This document shows positions 16,810-26,000 of a stretch of 64,000 nt of DNA, piece after piece (within the stretch, counting starts at the first letter, position 1; every line of letters begins with the position of its first letter). A program made the translations under genes and the position numbers. Source of the stretch: Roseomonas populi (lineage in GTDB: Bacteria > Pseudomonadota > Alphaproteobacteria > Acetobacterales > Acetobacteraceae); contig NZ_JANJOU010000023.1 of NCBI RefSeq assembly GCF_024594815.1, forward strand, positions 48,274 through 112,273, given 5' to 3'. The notes beneath the pieces were generated by a model, which saw only the letters and a list, made by a program, of their open reading frames with translations, made no database searches and was not told the origin of the DNA.

Positions 16810-17181
16810 TCAGCGCGTGCGCGCGGGGGCGGAACTGCCGCTCTTGGAACCGGCGATGGTGCCGCCGAGCAGGGCGCCGGCAATGGCCGGCAGGGCGAAG
16901 CCGAGAATGGGGGCAGCGAGACCGGTGCCGGTATCCGGCAGGAGGACGGGGCTTCGCGTTGCAGTACCGCCGGGCGAGATGGGCACGCCCGCGCCGGCGC
17001 TCGCCGGGCGGGCCGCGAGCCGCGGCGTGCCGCGGGGCGGGATGACCACGGCGCCCTCGGCCGGGACGACGACGCTACGGATCTCGCCCTGGGCCCGGGC
17101 CGCCGGAGCGAGGGGCGGAAGAAGGAGGGCCGCGACCGCCAGGGCAACGGGCCCGGAGCGCGTGATGGACCCGCGATGCAT
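16810..17181 (-). CDS. Small exported protein with C-terminal hydrophobic segment and LPDTG motif
   Basis: A 123-residue hypothetical protein. The N-terminus has a signal peptide (GPVALAVAALLLPPLAPAARAQG). The mature part is Pro/Ala/Val-rich. The C-terminus reads LPDTG, then a glycine-rich hydrophobic stretch (LAAPILGFALPAIAGALLGG), then a short tail with Lys and Arg. The ATG at 17181 is preceded by GGAGAG with suitable spacing, and the amino-acid pattern is not that of a shadow frame. I do not recognise a family. The gene lies between the Bug gene and the acyl-CoA dehydrogenase gene on the same strand. Confidence 0.6.
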   Translation of the reverse strand: MHRGSITRSGPVALAVAALLLPPLAPAARAQGEIRSVVVPAEGAVVIPPRGTPRLAARPASAGAGVPISPGGTATRSPVLLPDTGTGLAAPILGFALPAIAGALLGGTIAGSKSGSSAPARTR

Positions 17182-17263
17182 CGTCTCTCCTACCGCCGTC
17201 CTGGCGCGGGCTGCCGGCCTGCAATCCCTTGTCGCTGAAGATGCGGACTCACGGCGGCGTGAG

Positions 17264-18439
17264 TCAACGCGAGTCGCGGGCCGATTCGCGCCGGCCGAGC
17301 AGGTGGCGGGCAACGATGACGCGCATGATTTCGTTGGTGCCCTCCAGGATGCGATGGACGCGCAGGTCCCGCACCAGCTTCTCCACGCCGTAGTCGTGCA
17401 GGTAGCCGTAGCCGCCGAGGAGCTGCAGCGCCTCGTCCGCCACGCGGTGGCCGGTGTCGGAAGCGAAGCGCTTCGCCATGGCGCAGAAGGCACCGGCGTC
17501 GGGCGCCTTGCTGTCCAGCTTCGCGCAGGCGCGCCAGAGAAGGGAGCGGGCGGCCTCCAGCTCCGTCGCCATGTCGGCAAGGCGGAACTGCGTGGCCTGG
17601 AAATCCGCGACAGGCTTGCCGAAGGCGCGACGTTCCCGAACATAGTCCAGTGCAATGTCGAGCGCGCGCTGCGCGCCGCCAATCGAGCAGGCGGCGATGT
17701 TCAGGCGGCCGCCATCCAGGCCGGCCATCGCCATGCGGAAGCCCTGGCCTTCTTCGCCCAGCAGGGCATCGGCGGAAACGCGCGCGTCCTGGAACGTCAT
17801 CATCCGCGTGGGCTGGGCGTTCCAGCCCATCTTCTTCTCGTTGGCGCCGAAGGAGAGGCCTTCCGTGTCCTTCGGGACCAGCAGGGCGGAGATGCCATCC
17901 GGCCCCTCCCCGCCCGTGCGGACCATCGTGAGGTAGAGGTCCGACGTGCCGGCGCCGGAGATGAACTGCTTGGAGCCGTTGAGGACGTAGCCGCTGTTGT
18001 CCCGCGCGGCCCGCGTGCGCAGCGCGGCGGCATCGCTGCCCGATCCCGGCTCCGTCAGGCAGTAGGAGGCGATACGCTCCATGGTGACGAGAGATGGCAA
18101 CTGTTCCGCGCGCTGCGCCTCGCTGCCCCAGCGGTCGATCATCCAGGCGACCATGTTGTGGATGGAGAGGAAGGCGGCCGTGACGGGGCAGCCGGTCGAG
18201 AGGGCTTCGAACACCACGGCCGCGTCCAGGCGGGTGAGGCCGGAGCCGCCGGATTCCTCCCGCACATAGAGGGCGGCCATACCGAGAGAGGCAGCCTGGC
18301 GCATCTCCTCCACCGGGAAGTGGCGGGCGGCGTCCCATTCCAGGGCACGGGGGGCGAGGACGTCGCGCGCGAAGTCGCGGGCCACCTCCTGCAGGGCGCG
18401 GGTGTCCTCCGGCAGGTCGAAGGCGTTATCCAGCGGCAT
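17264..18439 (-). CDS. Acyl-CoA dehydrogenase, isobutyryl/short-branched-chain type
   Basis: A 391-residue FAD flavoprotein of the acyl-CoA dehydrogenase family. It shows SYCLTEPGSGSDAAALRTRA (flavin-binding signature), GSKQFISGAGTSDLYLTMVRT, and the C-terminal signature DEALQLLGGYGYLHDYGVEKLVRDLRVHRILEGTNEIMR, which places the catalytic Glu at the usual position for this class. Overall it resembles isobutyryl-CoA dehydrogenase (ACAD8-like) of valine breakdown. No other valine-pathway genes are adjacent, so this specificity is inference. Its start codon overlaps the start of the oppositely transcribed gene at 18438-18441. Confidence 0.9.
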   Translation of the reverse strand: MPLDNAFDLPEDTRALQEVARDFARDVLAPRALEWDAARHFPVEEMRQAASLGMAALYVREESGGSGLTRLDAAVVFEALSTGCPVTAAFLSIHNMVAWMIDRWGSEAQRAEQLPSLVTMERIASYCLTEPGSGSDAAALRTRAARDNSGYVLNGSKQFISGAGTSDLYLTMVRTGGEGPDGISALLVPKDTEGLSFGANEKKMGWNAQPTRMMTFQDARVSADALLGEEGQGFRMAMAGLDGGRLNIAACSIGGAQRALDIALDYVRERRAFGKPVADFQATQFRLADMATELEAARSLLWRACAKLDSKAPDAGAFCAMAKRFASDTGHRVADEALQLLGGYGYLHDYGVEKLVRDLRVHRILEGTNEIMRVIVARHLLGRRESARDSR

Positions 18440-18440
18440 G

Positions 18441-19043
18441 ATGTCGTTTCCTCGTTTGCCCTATCCCACCGCGCGCGCGGCACGGCGTCCAGTTCTGCTG
18501 GCGCTGCTGGCGCTCGCCCCCCTTCCCGCCCGGGCCGCCGCACCACTGACCGAGGAGACGGCGGCGGCCATGGGCAGCTTCATGCAGATCTGCGCCCGTG
18601 TGCTGACCGGCGGCGACAGCGCCGGGGCGGCTCGGGAGGCAGGATTCGCGGCGCTGCCGGCGGACAAGGCGGCGGCGGTGCTGCGCGGCGGCGAGGGGCA
18701 GGTGCTGGTGGCGCGCGGGGCCTCCGTGGGGGCGATGGTCCTGGTGCTGGCGCGGCGCCCGGTGGCCTGTTCGCTGCGGCTGCAGCGCATGGACGTGGAG
18801 ACGGCCGAGCCGCTCTTCGTGCGCCTGGCCGAGCGGGCCGCCCGGCCGGGGCTGACGGTGACGCGCGCCTTCGATGGCAGCGTGCCCGTTCCGGGCGCCG
18901 GGGCGGCGCGGCAGATCACCTATCGCCTCTCCACCGGGCAGGCAGGGCGCCCGGACATCGCCCTGGCCTTCACCGGGGATGCCGATCCGAAGGCCGGGAC
19001 GCAGGGCGTGCTGACCTTCGGGACGGTGGCGCCGCGGCGGTAG
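18441..19043 (+). CDS. Hypothetical exported protein
   Basis: A protein of about 200 residues with a signal peptide (RRPVLLALLALAPLPARAAAP) and no recognised domain. The mature part contains a regular alpha/beta-like pattern with one cysteine after TAAAMGSFMQI and another in RRPVACSLRLQRM, which might be linked. ATG codons at 18438 and 18441 are both possible. The first overlaps the start codon of the divergent acyl-CoA dehydrogenase gene. It ends 7 nt before the end of the convergent oxidoreductase gene. The function is unknown. Confidence 0.65.
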   Translation: MSFPRLPYPTARAARRPVLLALLALAPLPARAAAPLTEETAAAMGSFMQICARVLTGGDSAGAAREAGFAALPADKAAAVLRGGEGQVLVARGASVGAMVLVLARRPVACSLRLQRMDVETAEPLFVRLAERAARPGLTVTRAFDGSVPVPGAGAARQITYRLSTGQAGRPDIALAFTGDADPKAGTQGVLTFGTVAPRR

Positions 19044-19050
19044 GGCACCC

Positions 19051-22000
19051 TTACTCCGCCGCCATGGCCGGCAGCGGGGCCGGCTTGGCGAGGCGGGTCT
19101 CGATGGCGGCAAGGCGGTCGCGGGTCTTGCCGATATTGGCGTCCTTGATCGGGCCGAAGCCCTTGATGCCGCCCCAGGCCTCCACCCACTCCCGAAGGGC
19201 AGCCGGGGGGTGGCTCCCGAGGAGGGCTTCAAGGCGGGTGCGGAACTCGCCGATCAGGGCGCGCTCCGTGCGGCGCTCCTCCGTGCGGCCGAAGGGGTCC
19301 AGAGCCGTGCCGCGCAGGATCTTGCAGTGGCGCAGCAGGCCCATGGCGCGGATCATCCAGGGGCCGAAGCTGCGCTTGGCCGGGCGGCCGGTATCCGGGT
19401 CCGTGCGGGATAGGACGGGCGGGGCGAGGTGCAGGACTTTCCGCTTCGTGCCGGTGAAGCCCGCATCCAGCGAGGCCTGCCAGGCGGTGTCGGCGTGGAG
19501 GCGGGCGACCTCGTACTCGTCCTTGTAGGCCATCAGGCGGTGAAGCTGGACGGCGACGGCATGGCCGAGGCCTTCGTCCACCGTGCGGATGCGGGCGACG
19601 AAGCCGGCATAGTCCCGGGCATAGGCGGCGTTCTGGTAGGCGGTGAGGTCGGCGACGCGGCGGGCGATGAGGTCGTCCAGCGTCTCCGGCGGCTTTGCAG
19701 TGGCGGGGGCCTCCAACGCGGCGGCGCGGCCGAGGGCGAAGGCCGCCTTGTTGCGCTCCACCGCCGTGCCGTTCAGCTCCAGCGCGCGCTCGATCGCGGC
19801 GAGAGAGAGCGGCAGCAGGCCGCGCTGGAACGCGGTGCCGAGGAGGAAGACGTTGAGGAAGATGGCATCGCCCAGCGTCTCCTCCACGCGGTGCGCGGCG
19901 GGGAGCGCGAGGAGGTCGCGCGACGTGGCGCGCAGGCTTTCCAGAACCGCCGATGTGTCGGCGCGCGGCGTGCCGAGGAGGAAGCCGGCGGTGGCGGCAA
20001 TCTCCGCGTTCACCACGGCGGCGGTGCGGTCCTTCGAGAGCAGCGGGCGGACATTAGCGCCATGCGCGCCGATGGCGTCGGCAGCGATGAGGAGATCGGC
20101 CTGGCCGGTGCCGATGCGCGGGCCGGCGAGGGTCTCGGGCGCGGCCCCTTCCGCCCCGATGCGGATCTGCGCCTGCACGCCGCCGCCTTTCTGGGCGAGG
20201 CCGAGCTGGTCCATGCTGCGGACCGGGCGGCCATCGATATGCGCGGCGGTGGCGAGGATGGCGGCGAGCGCGGTGACGCCCTGGCCGCCGATGCCGGCAA
20301 GGACGACGTTCCAGGCCTCGCTGCGCAGGGCGGGCCGCGCGGGTTCGGGCAGGTTCTCCGGCATGGCGGCGGCCTGCGGGTGGGCCGCGGGCTCCGCGCC
20401 CTCCAACGTGACGAAGGAGGGGCAGAAGCCCTTCAGGCAGGAGAAGTCCTGGTTGCAGGCGGACTGGTCGATCGCGCGCTTCTGGCCGAATTCCGTCTGG
20501 ACGGGCTGCACGGCGAGGCAGTTGGACTGCACGCCGCAATCGCCGCAATCCTCGCAGACGCGCGGATTGATCACCACGCGCTTCGTGGCCGCGGCGGCGG
20601 TGCCGCGCTTGCGGTGGCGGCGGCGCTCCGTGGCGCATTCCTGATCGTAGATCAGGATCGTCACGCCGGGCCGCTCGCGCAGGTCCTTCTGCACGGCGTT
20701 CAGGCTGTCGCGGTGATGGTACGCGATGCCCTTGGGCATCATCGGGTCGTTCTGGTGGCGCTCGGGATCGTCGGAGACGACGGCGATGTGCGCAGCACCT
20801 TCCGCCGCCATCTGCGCGGCGATGCGGGGCACGGTCATCTCGGCTTCCGGCGTCTGGCCGCCGGTCATGGCCACGGCGCCGTTGACGAGGATCTTGTAGG
20901 TGATGTTCGCCTTCGCCGCGATGGCGGCGCGGATGGCGAGGCTGCCAGAATGCGAGTAGGTGCCGTCGCCGATATTGGCGAAGACGTGCCCGGTCTTCAC
21001 GAAGTCCTTCTGGCCGAGCCAGGGCATCCCCTCCCCGCCCATATGGGTGAAGACTTCGGTGTCGCGGTCCATCCACGTCACCATGTAGTGGCAGCCGATG
21101 CCGGCCATGGCGCGGGAGCCTTCCGGCACCTTCGTGGAGGAGTTGTGCGGGCAGCCCGGGCAGAACCAGGGCTGGCGCAGCGCGACGGGCGCGCGCGCGG
21201 AATCCGCCAGGGCGGTGAGTGCGGCGAGGCGCGCGGCCATGCCTTCCGGGCGCGGCTCGCGCGGCAGGCGGGCATCCAGGGCGCGCGCGATGGCGGCGGC
21301 ATCAAGCTCCGAGAGGTCGGAGAGGAGCGGGGCGCCGGTCTCGTCGCGCTTCCCGGTGATGCGAGGTGCATTCGGCGTGCCGTAGAGAGCGTCGCGGAGC
21401 TGGGCCTCAAGGAAGGATCGGCGGTCTTCGACGACGAGGACTTCCTCCAGGCCCTCGGCGAAAACGCGGGCGGCGACGGCATCGAGCGGCCAGGCGAGGC
21501 CGACCTTCCAGATGCGGACCCCCAGCAGGCGGGCGGCGGTGTCGTCGATCCCGAGGTCCAGCATGGCCTGCCGGAGATTGGCGTAGGCCTTGCCGCGGGC
21601 CGCGATGCCGAAGCGGGCGCGCGGGGAGTGCAGCACCACGCGGTCCAGCCCGTTGGCGCGGGCGAAGGCGACCGCCGCGGGCAGGCGCGTGCGGCGAAGG
21701 CGGCGCTCCTGCGCCAGCACCACGTCGCGCAGGCGGATGTGGCGGCCGTCCTCGCCCTCGAAGTCGCCCTCCGGGATGATGGGAGCCCAGGGGCGGATGC
21801 GGAAGCTGGCGCTGGCGTCCATCGTGTCCGCCACGCACTTCATAGCGGCCCAGGTGCCGGCGAAGCGCGAGAGGGCGATGCCCTTGAGGCCGAACTCCAG
21901 GATCTCGTTCACCCCCGCCGGGTCCAGGAATGGAATTTCCAGGTCCATGAAGGCGTGGTCGGAGGCGTTCGCGACGGTGGAGGATTTGGCGGAGGGGTCG

Positions 22001-22446
22001 TCGCCTGCCAGGGCCAGCACGCCGCCGAGCGGGGCGGTGCCGGCCATGTTGGCGTGGCGCAGCGCGTCGCCGCTGCGGTCCACGCCCGGGCCCTTGCCGT
22101 ACCAGATGCCGAAGACGCCCTGCTTCGTGCCGTCGTTGAAGAGCTTGGCCTGCTGCGTGCCCCAGGCGGCGGTAGCGGCGAGATCCTCGTTCAGCCCGGG
22201 CTGGAAGACGATCCCGGCCTCGGCCAGGCGCTTCGCCTGCTTCTGCAACTCCTTGTCGTAGGTGCCGAGCGGACTGCCGCGGTAGCCGGTGACGAAGCCG
22301 GCCGTGTCGTGGCCGGCGGCACGGTCCAGCGCGCGCTGCTCCAGGGGGAGGCGGACCAGGGCCTGAATGCCGGTCATGAGCACCGGCTCCTCGCTGGATT
22401 CCCAGCGATCCTCCAGACGCATCGTGGCCCGTTGCACGCTACCCAT
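19051..22446 (-). CDS. Indolepyruvate:ferredoxin oxidoreductase, fused long form
   Basis: A 1131-residue enzyme that oxidatively decarboxylates aryl-2-oxoacids to aryl-CoA in aromatic amino-acid catabolism. Order: an N-terminal pyruvate:ferredoxin-type pyrimidine-binding region (GFVTGYRGSPLGTYD), a TPP-binding region (PWFCPGCPHNSSTKVPEGS, GIGCHYM, NIGDGTYSHSG), a cysteine cluster (CEDCGDCGVQSNCLAVQP and a later ACNQDFSCLKGFCPSF), and a gamma-type domain (VVLAGIGGQGVTALAAIL). All parts that are IorA and IorB in archaea are in one chain. The ATG at 22446 follows GGGAGA. A second ATG exists at 22422. The divergent Lrp gene probably regulates it. Confidence 0.93.
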   Translation of the reverse strand: MGSVQRATMRLEDRWESSEEPVLMTGIQALVRLPLEQRALDRAAGHDTAGFVTGYRGSPLGTYDKELQKQAKRLAEAGIVFQPGLNEDLAATAAWGTQQAKLFNDGTKQGVFGIWYGKGPGVDRSGDALRHANMAGTAPLGGVLALAGDDPSAKSSTVANASDHAFMDLEIPFLDPAGVNEILEFGLKGIALSRFAGTWAAMKCVADTMDASASFRIRPWAPIIPEGDFEGEDGRHIRLRDVVLAQERRLRRTRLPAAVAFARANGLDRVVLHSPRARFGIAARGKAYANLRQAMLDLGIDDTAARLLGVRIWKVGLAWPLDAVAARVFAEGLEEVLVVEDRRSFLEAQLRDALYGTPNAPRITGKRDETGAPLLSDLSELDAAAIARALDARLPREPRPEGMAARLAALTALADSARAPVALRQPWFCPGCPHNSSTKVPEGSRAMAGIGCHYMVTWMDRDTEVFTHMGGEGMPWLGQKDFVKTGHVFANIGDGTYSHSGSLAIRAAIAAKANITYKILVNGAVAMTGGQTPEAEMTVPRIAAQMAAEGAAHIAVVSDDPERHQNDPMMPKGIAYHHRDSLNAVQKDLRERPGVTILIYDQECATERRRHRKRGTAAAATKRVVINPRVCEDCGDCGVQSNCLAVQPVQTEFGQKRAIDQSACNQDFSCLKGFCPSFVTLEGAEPAAHPQAAAMPENLPEPARPALRSEAWNVVLAGIGGQGVTALAAILATAAHIDGRPVRSMDQLGLAQKGGGVQAQIRIGAEGAAPETLAGPRIGTGQADLLIAADAIGAHGANVRPLLSKDRTAAVVNAEIAATAGFLLGTPRADTSAVLESLRATSRDLLALPAAHRVEETLGDAIFLNVFLLGTAFQRGLLPLSLAAIERALELNGTAVERNKAAFALGRAAALEAPATAKPPETLDDLIARRVADLTAYQNAAYARDYAGFVARIRTVDEGLGHAVAVQLHRLMAYKDEYEVARLHADTAWQASLDAGFTGTKRKVLHLAPPVLSRTDPDTGRPAKRSFGPWMIRAMGLLRHCKILRGTALDPFGRTEERRTERALIGEFRTRLEALLGSHPPAALREWVEAWGGIKGFGPIKDANIGKTRDRLAAIETRLAKPAPLPAMAAE

Positions 22447-22591
22447 GGACGATCTCCCGGAGCCCCTCTGCGGGGGCTCGTTCTCTTCTGAGATATGGGG
22501 GAGGATGGCCTGGAAATCCCGGCGGTTCTCTCCTGTTTTTCGTTGTGCACCGCCGAAGGGACAGAAGAAGCTTCTACGAAGCGGGGGAAAC

Positions 22592-23044
22592 ATGGACGCG
22601 ACCGATCGCCGGATCCTCCGGGCCCTGGCCCGGCGCGGGCGCCTCTCCAACGCGGAACTCGCGGAGGAGGTGGGGCTCTCCGCCTCCCCCTGCTGGACGC
22701 GGGTGAAGCGGCTGGAGGCAGCCGGGGTGATCAAGGGCTACGCCGCCCTGCTGGACCAGGCGGCGCTGGGAATGCCGGACACGGTGTTCCTGGAGGTGAT
22801 GATGGAGAAGCACGACGAGAGCGCGCTGCGCCGCTTCGAGGAGGCCGTGCACGGCATCCCCGAGATCCTCGAGTGCCACCTCGTCACCGGGGAGTACGAC
22901 TACATCATCAAGGCGGCGGTGGGTGGCACGGCGGGCTACGAAGCGCTGCTGCGGGAGAAGATCTACCGCCTGCCCGGCGTACGGCATACGCGCAGCGCCT
23001 TTGCGCTGCGCTGCCTGAAACGCGAGGTCTCCGCCGTGCCCTGA
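22592..23044 (+). CDS. Lrp/AsnC-family transcriptional regulator
   Basis: A 150-residue regulator. Residues about 4-60 form the winged helix-turn-helix (TDRRILRALARRGRLSNAELAEEVGLSASPCWTRVKRLE), and residues about 65-145 the RAM/AsnC effector domain with GEYDYIIKAAVGG. Family members respond to amino acids, and those of the aromatic type often control catabolic genes beside them. The divergent oxidoreductase gene, which acts on oxoacids from aromatic amino acids, starts 145 nt away, so it is the obvious target. The start ATG has GCGGGGGAA upstream. Confidence 0.92.
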   Translation: MDATDRRILRALARRGRLSNAELAEEVGLSASPCWTRVKRLEAAGVIKGYAALLDQAALGMPDTVFLEVMMEKHDESALRRFEEAVHGIPEILECHLVTGEYDYIIKAAVGGTAGYEALLREKIYRLPGVRHTRSAFALRCLKREVSAVP

Positions 23045-23054
23045 GGCGCTCTCC

Positions 23055-26000
23055 TCACAGCAGGTCCACGCTGCTCGTCGTCTGCACCCGCGTCGGCTCG
23101 ACCAGAGGCTGCAGCTCGCCAATTGCCATGGCCATGTCGATGCGGGAGATCCCGGCGCTCACGAGGCCGGCGGAATGGGCTAGCTCGGCGGGGGTGGGAT
23201 CACGCTCCAGCGCGGCCCGGTAGGTGGCGGCCACCCATTCCGTGTCGTTCATGCCGCCATAGGTGGCGGCGTACATTTCCGTGCCCATCAGGGTCTCGTA
23301 CAGGAGGTGCAGCGTGCCGGGGGCCGGCACCGCCGATTTCCAGATGAAGAGGCTGGCGGCATCGGGCGTGACGTCCAGCGTGGCGTCGAAGGCCCGCACC
23401 ACCGCCGCGGCCGCGGTATCCGGCATCCAGAAGCCGCCGGGGTGGCTGCGCACGAAGGCCGCGCTCGCCTCTGGCAGCTCGGCAAGCCAGGTCGCGACAC
23501 CCGAGAGCCCGATCCCCAGCTGCATGACACCCTTGAGATAGCCGACCGCGTCCGCGGCTGGCGCATGGCCGATCAAGGCCTTGTAGAGGAGGCTGACCTG
23601 CCCTCCCGCATCCAGCCCGGCGAAGCGCGCACGGGCCTGGTCCGTGCCGAGAAACATGGAGGTGATCGCGTCGAGGGAGATGCCAGCATCGAGCAGGCCG
23701 GCGAAGCTGGCGGCGCCTGCGCCGGAAATGTCCAGCCCAATCGTTGCCGTGTAGAGGCGGGCCACCAAGGCCTCCCGCGAGGTGCCACTCACGTCGAGCC
23801 GGCCATCGGCAAGGGAGAGCTCCTGCACCCCGCCGAGGCGCAGATCCGTGTCGTCCAGCCAGTGCAATGCGATGCCATTCGGGGCCACCTCGATCCTGGC
23901 CAGCTCGGCGGCGCTGCGCGTGGTCACCGCATGGCCGGAGGCGGAATTGGCGGCGTAGGAGAGGGATTGGCCGCGCATCAGCACGTCGCCGGCCGCCTGA
24001 TCCGTCAGGTAGACGGTCTGCTCCACATGGGCGCTCCCGGGAGCCTCGCCGATGCCGCCCTGCAGGCTTCCGAGGTTCTGCAGGACGTCCAGCCGCGTCA
24101 TCTCGCCGGATTCGAGGAGCGACTGCCACCCCTTGTGCTCGGCAAGGGTCGGCGTGCGCTCCAGGGCCTGCTCGAAGACGATGGCGATGAAGTCGGCGTT
24201 GGAAGTCCCTTCGGTCCGTGCCGCGAAGAGGTCCGAGGAGGAGATGTAGGCATAGAGTTGCCGCAGCGAGACGTAGCCGGCATCCAGCAGGTAGGACCAG
24301 CGCGCCAGGGCGGCGGGGTCGGGCGCCTGGTCCAGCACGGCGTCGTAGGCGCGCACCACCTCGCGCTGGGTCTGTTGCGCCACCCAGATCCCGGCGGGGT
24401 TCTGCGACTGGGTGAAGGCGGCCGCCTCCGGCGTGTCGATCAGCATCGCCGCGATTTCTGCCAAGCTCGCCCCGAGGCCGACGGCGCCCACGAGGTAGCC
24501 CAGCGCCGCCGCCGGCGGCGAGTAGCCGACCGTGTCCTGGTAGATCAGCTGGATCTTCTGCACGATATCCAGAGAGATGGAGCGATTTGCCCACTCCGCC
24601 GTGTCCAGCAGGGCGGCGGTGACGGCGAGCATGGAGACGCCCTTCTCCAGCAGCGCCGCGGTGTGGGCCAAGGACCCGGCCGAGGGCGTGAAGCCCTGGA
24701 TAGCTTCGTAGGCGCGTAGAGCGCGGGCGCCGGCCGAGGTGCCGTCGAAGACGACGTGGCCGTCTGAGAAGGCGATGCTGGTGGCGCCCGTCAGCAGCGT
24801 GCTCGTGCCGTCTCGCCAAGTGACGAGAACCCCGTCCTCCCGGCTGGTTACGCTTGTCGCTTCGTTCGCGGCGTGCATCAACACCGCGCTTCCCGAGCCG
24901 GACATCGCGCCCGAGCCCGTGTTGGCCCCCGGGCCGAGGATCGTGGTGACGGGCGGCGAGGCCGGCGGCAGCGGAGGTGGGGAGGCGGGCGGAGAAGCGG
25001 GAGGCGAGGCCGGGGGCGAGATGGGGGCATCAATGACCACCACTGGCAGGGCGGAGACGGGCAGCCGGTTATATCCGGGGTCGGCACTGCTGAGGGAGAA
25101 GGAGATCCCGGCGATCTCCGTCGCTTCCACGATGCCGTCGTCCACGGCGCTGACCATCACGGCGCGGACCGCGGCCCAGTCCGCGCTGGTGAAGGTGATC
25201 GTGATGGAGGAGCCGGCCGGTCCTCCGCTCGTCGCGAGGAGGAGGTCCGCCCCGCCGTAAAGGGTAATGGTGACCGGCGCGACCGGCCGGCTGGCCAGCG
25301 CGATGGTGAAGCTGTCCCCCGCGCCGCGCTCCGCCACCGCGGTGGCGTTGCCGGTCTGGACGAGGACGAGGCCGGGCGGCGTGCTCGGCGGCACTGGGGG
25401 CGGCGGCGGCGGGGATGGCGGCGGGTCGTTGTCCGTGATCGTCACGTCCAGGCCGCGGCCGGTCAGGGCGGCGTAGCTGGCATCCGCGCTGGAAACACCG
25501 ATGGAGACACGGGAGGTGCGCGCGCCGTCATAGGCAGAGTTGTCCACCGCCGAGACGATGACCGTGCGGGGCTTGTCCCAGTCGGCCGGCGCGATGGCGA
25601 AGGAGACGGTCTTGGTGAAGGCGCCGTTCACGCTTCGCTGGAGGTTCAGCGAACTGTCCACGGTGAGGGTGATCGTGACCGTGGCGGTGGGCCTGGTGGC
25701 GAGGTTGACGGTGAAGGTGTCGTTCGCCCCGCCTTCCGCCACGTCGGTGGCGCTGCCGGTGTGCGTGACCACGATCTCCGCCGAGGGCGGCGGCGGTGGC
25801 GAGGGCGGCGGCGAAGGGGGGGGCGAGGCCGGGGGGGAAGCCATCGGTGGCGAAGGCGGTGGCGAGGGCGGAGGGGAGACCACCGGCGGCGAGGGCGGCG
25901 GCGAAACGGGCGGCGAGGGCGGCGGCGAGACCGGGGGAGAGACCACGGGCGGCGAGGCGGGAGGCGGCGAGGCCGGAAGGCTTCCGTCCTGATTGGTGAC

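Noticed and set aside
19429..22491. 1020-codon frame opposite the oxidoreductase
   Set aside because: Antisense to a well-supported gene with all cofactor motifs. Its translation is of biased composition only.
25780..25990. Repetitive GGCGAGGGCGGC-type DNA as a possible CRISPR or minisatellite
   Set aside because: It encodes the proline-rich linker of the large protein on the minus strand, with no spacers of uniform length. It is coding low complexity.
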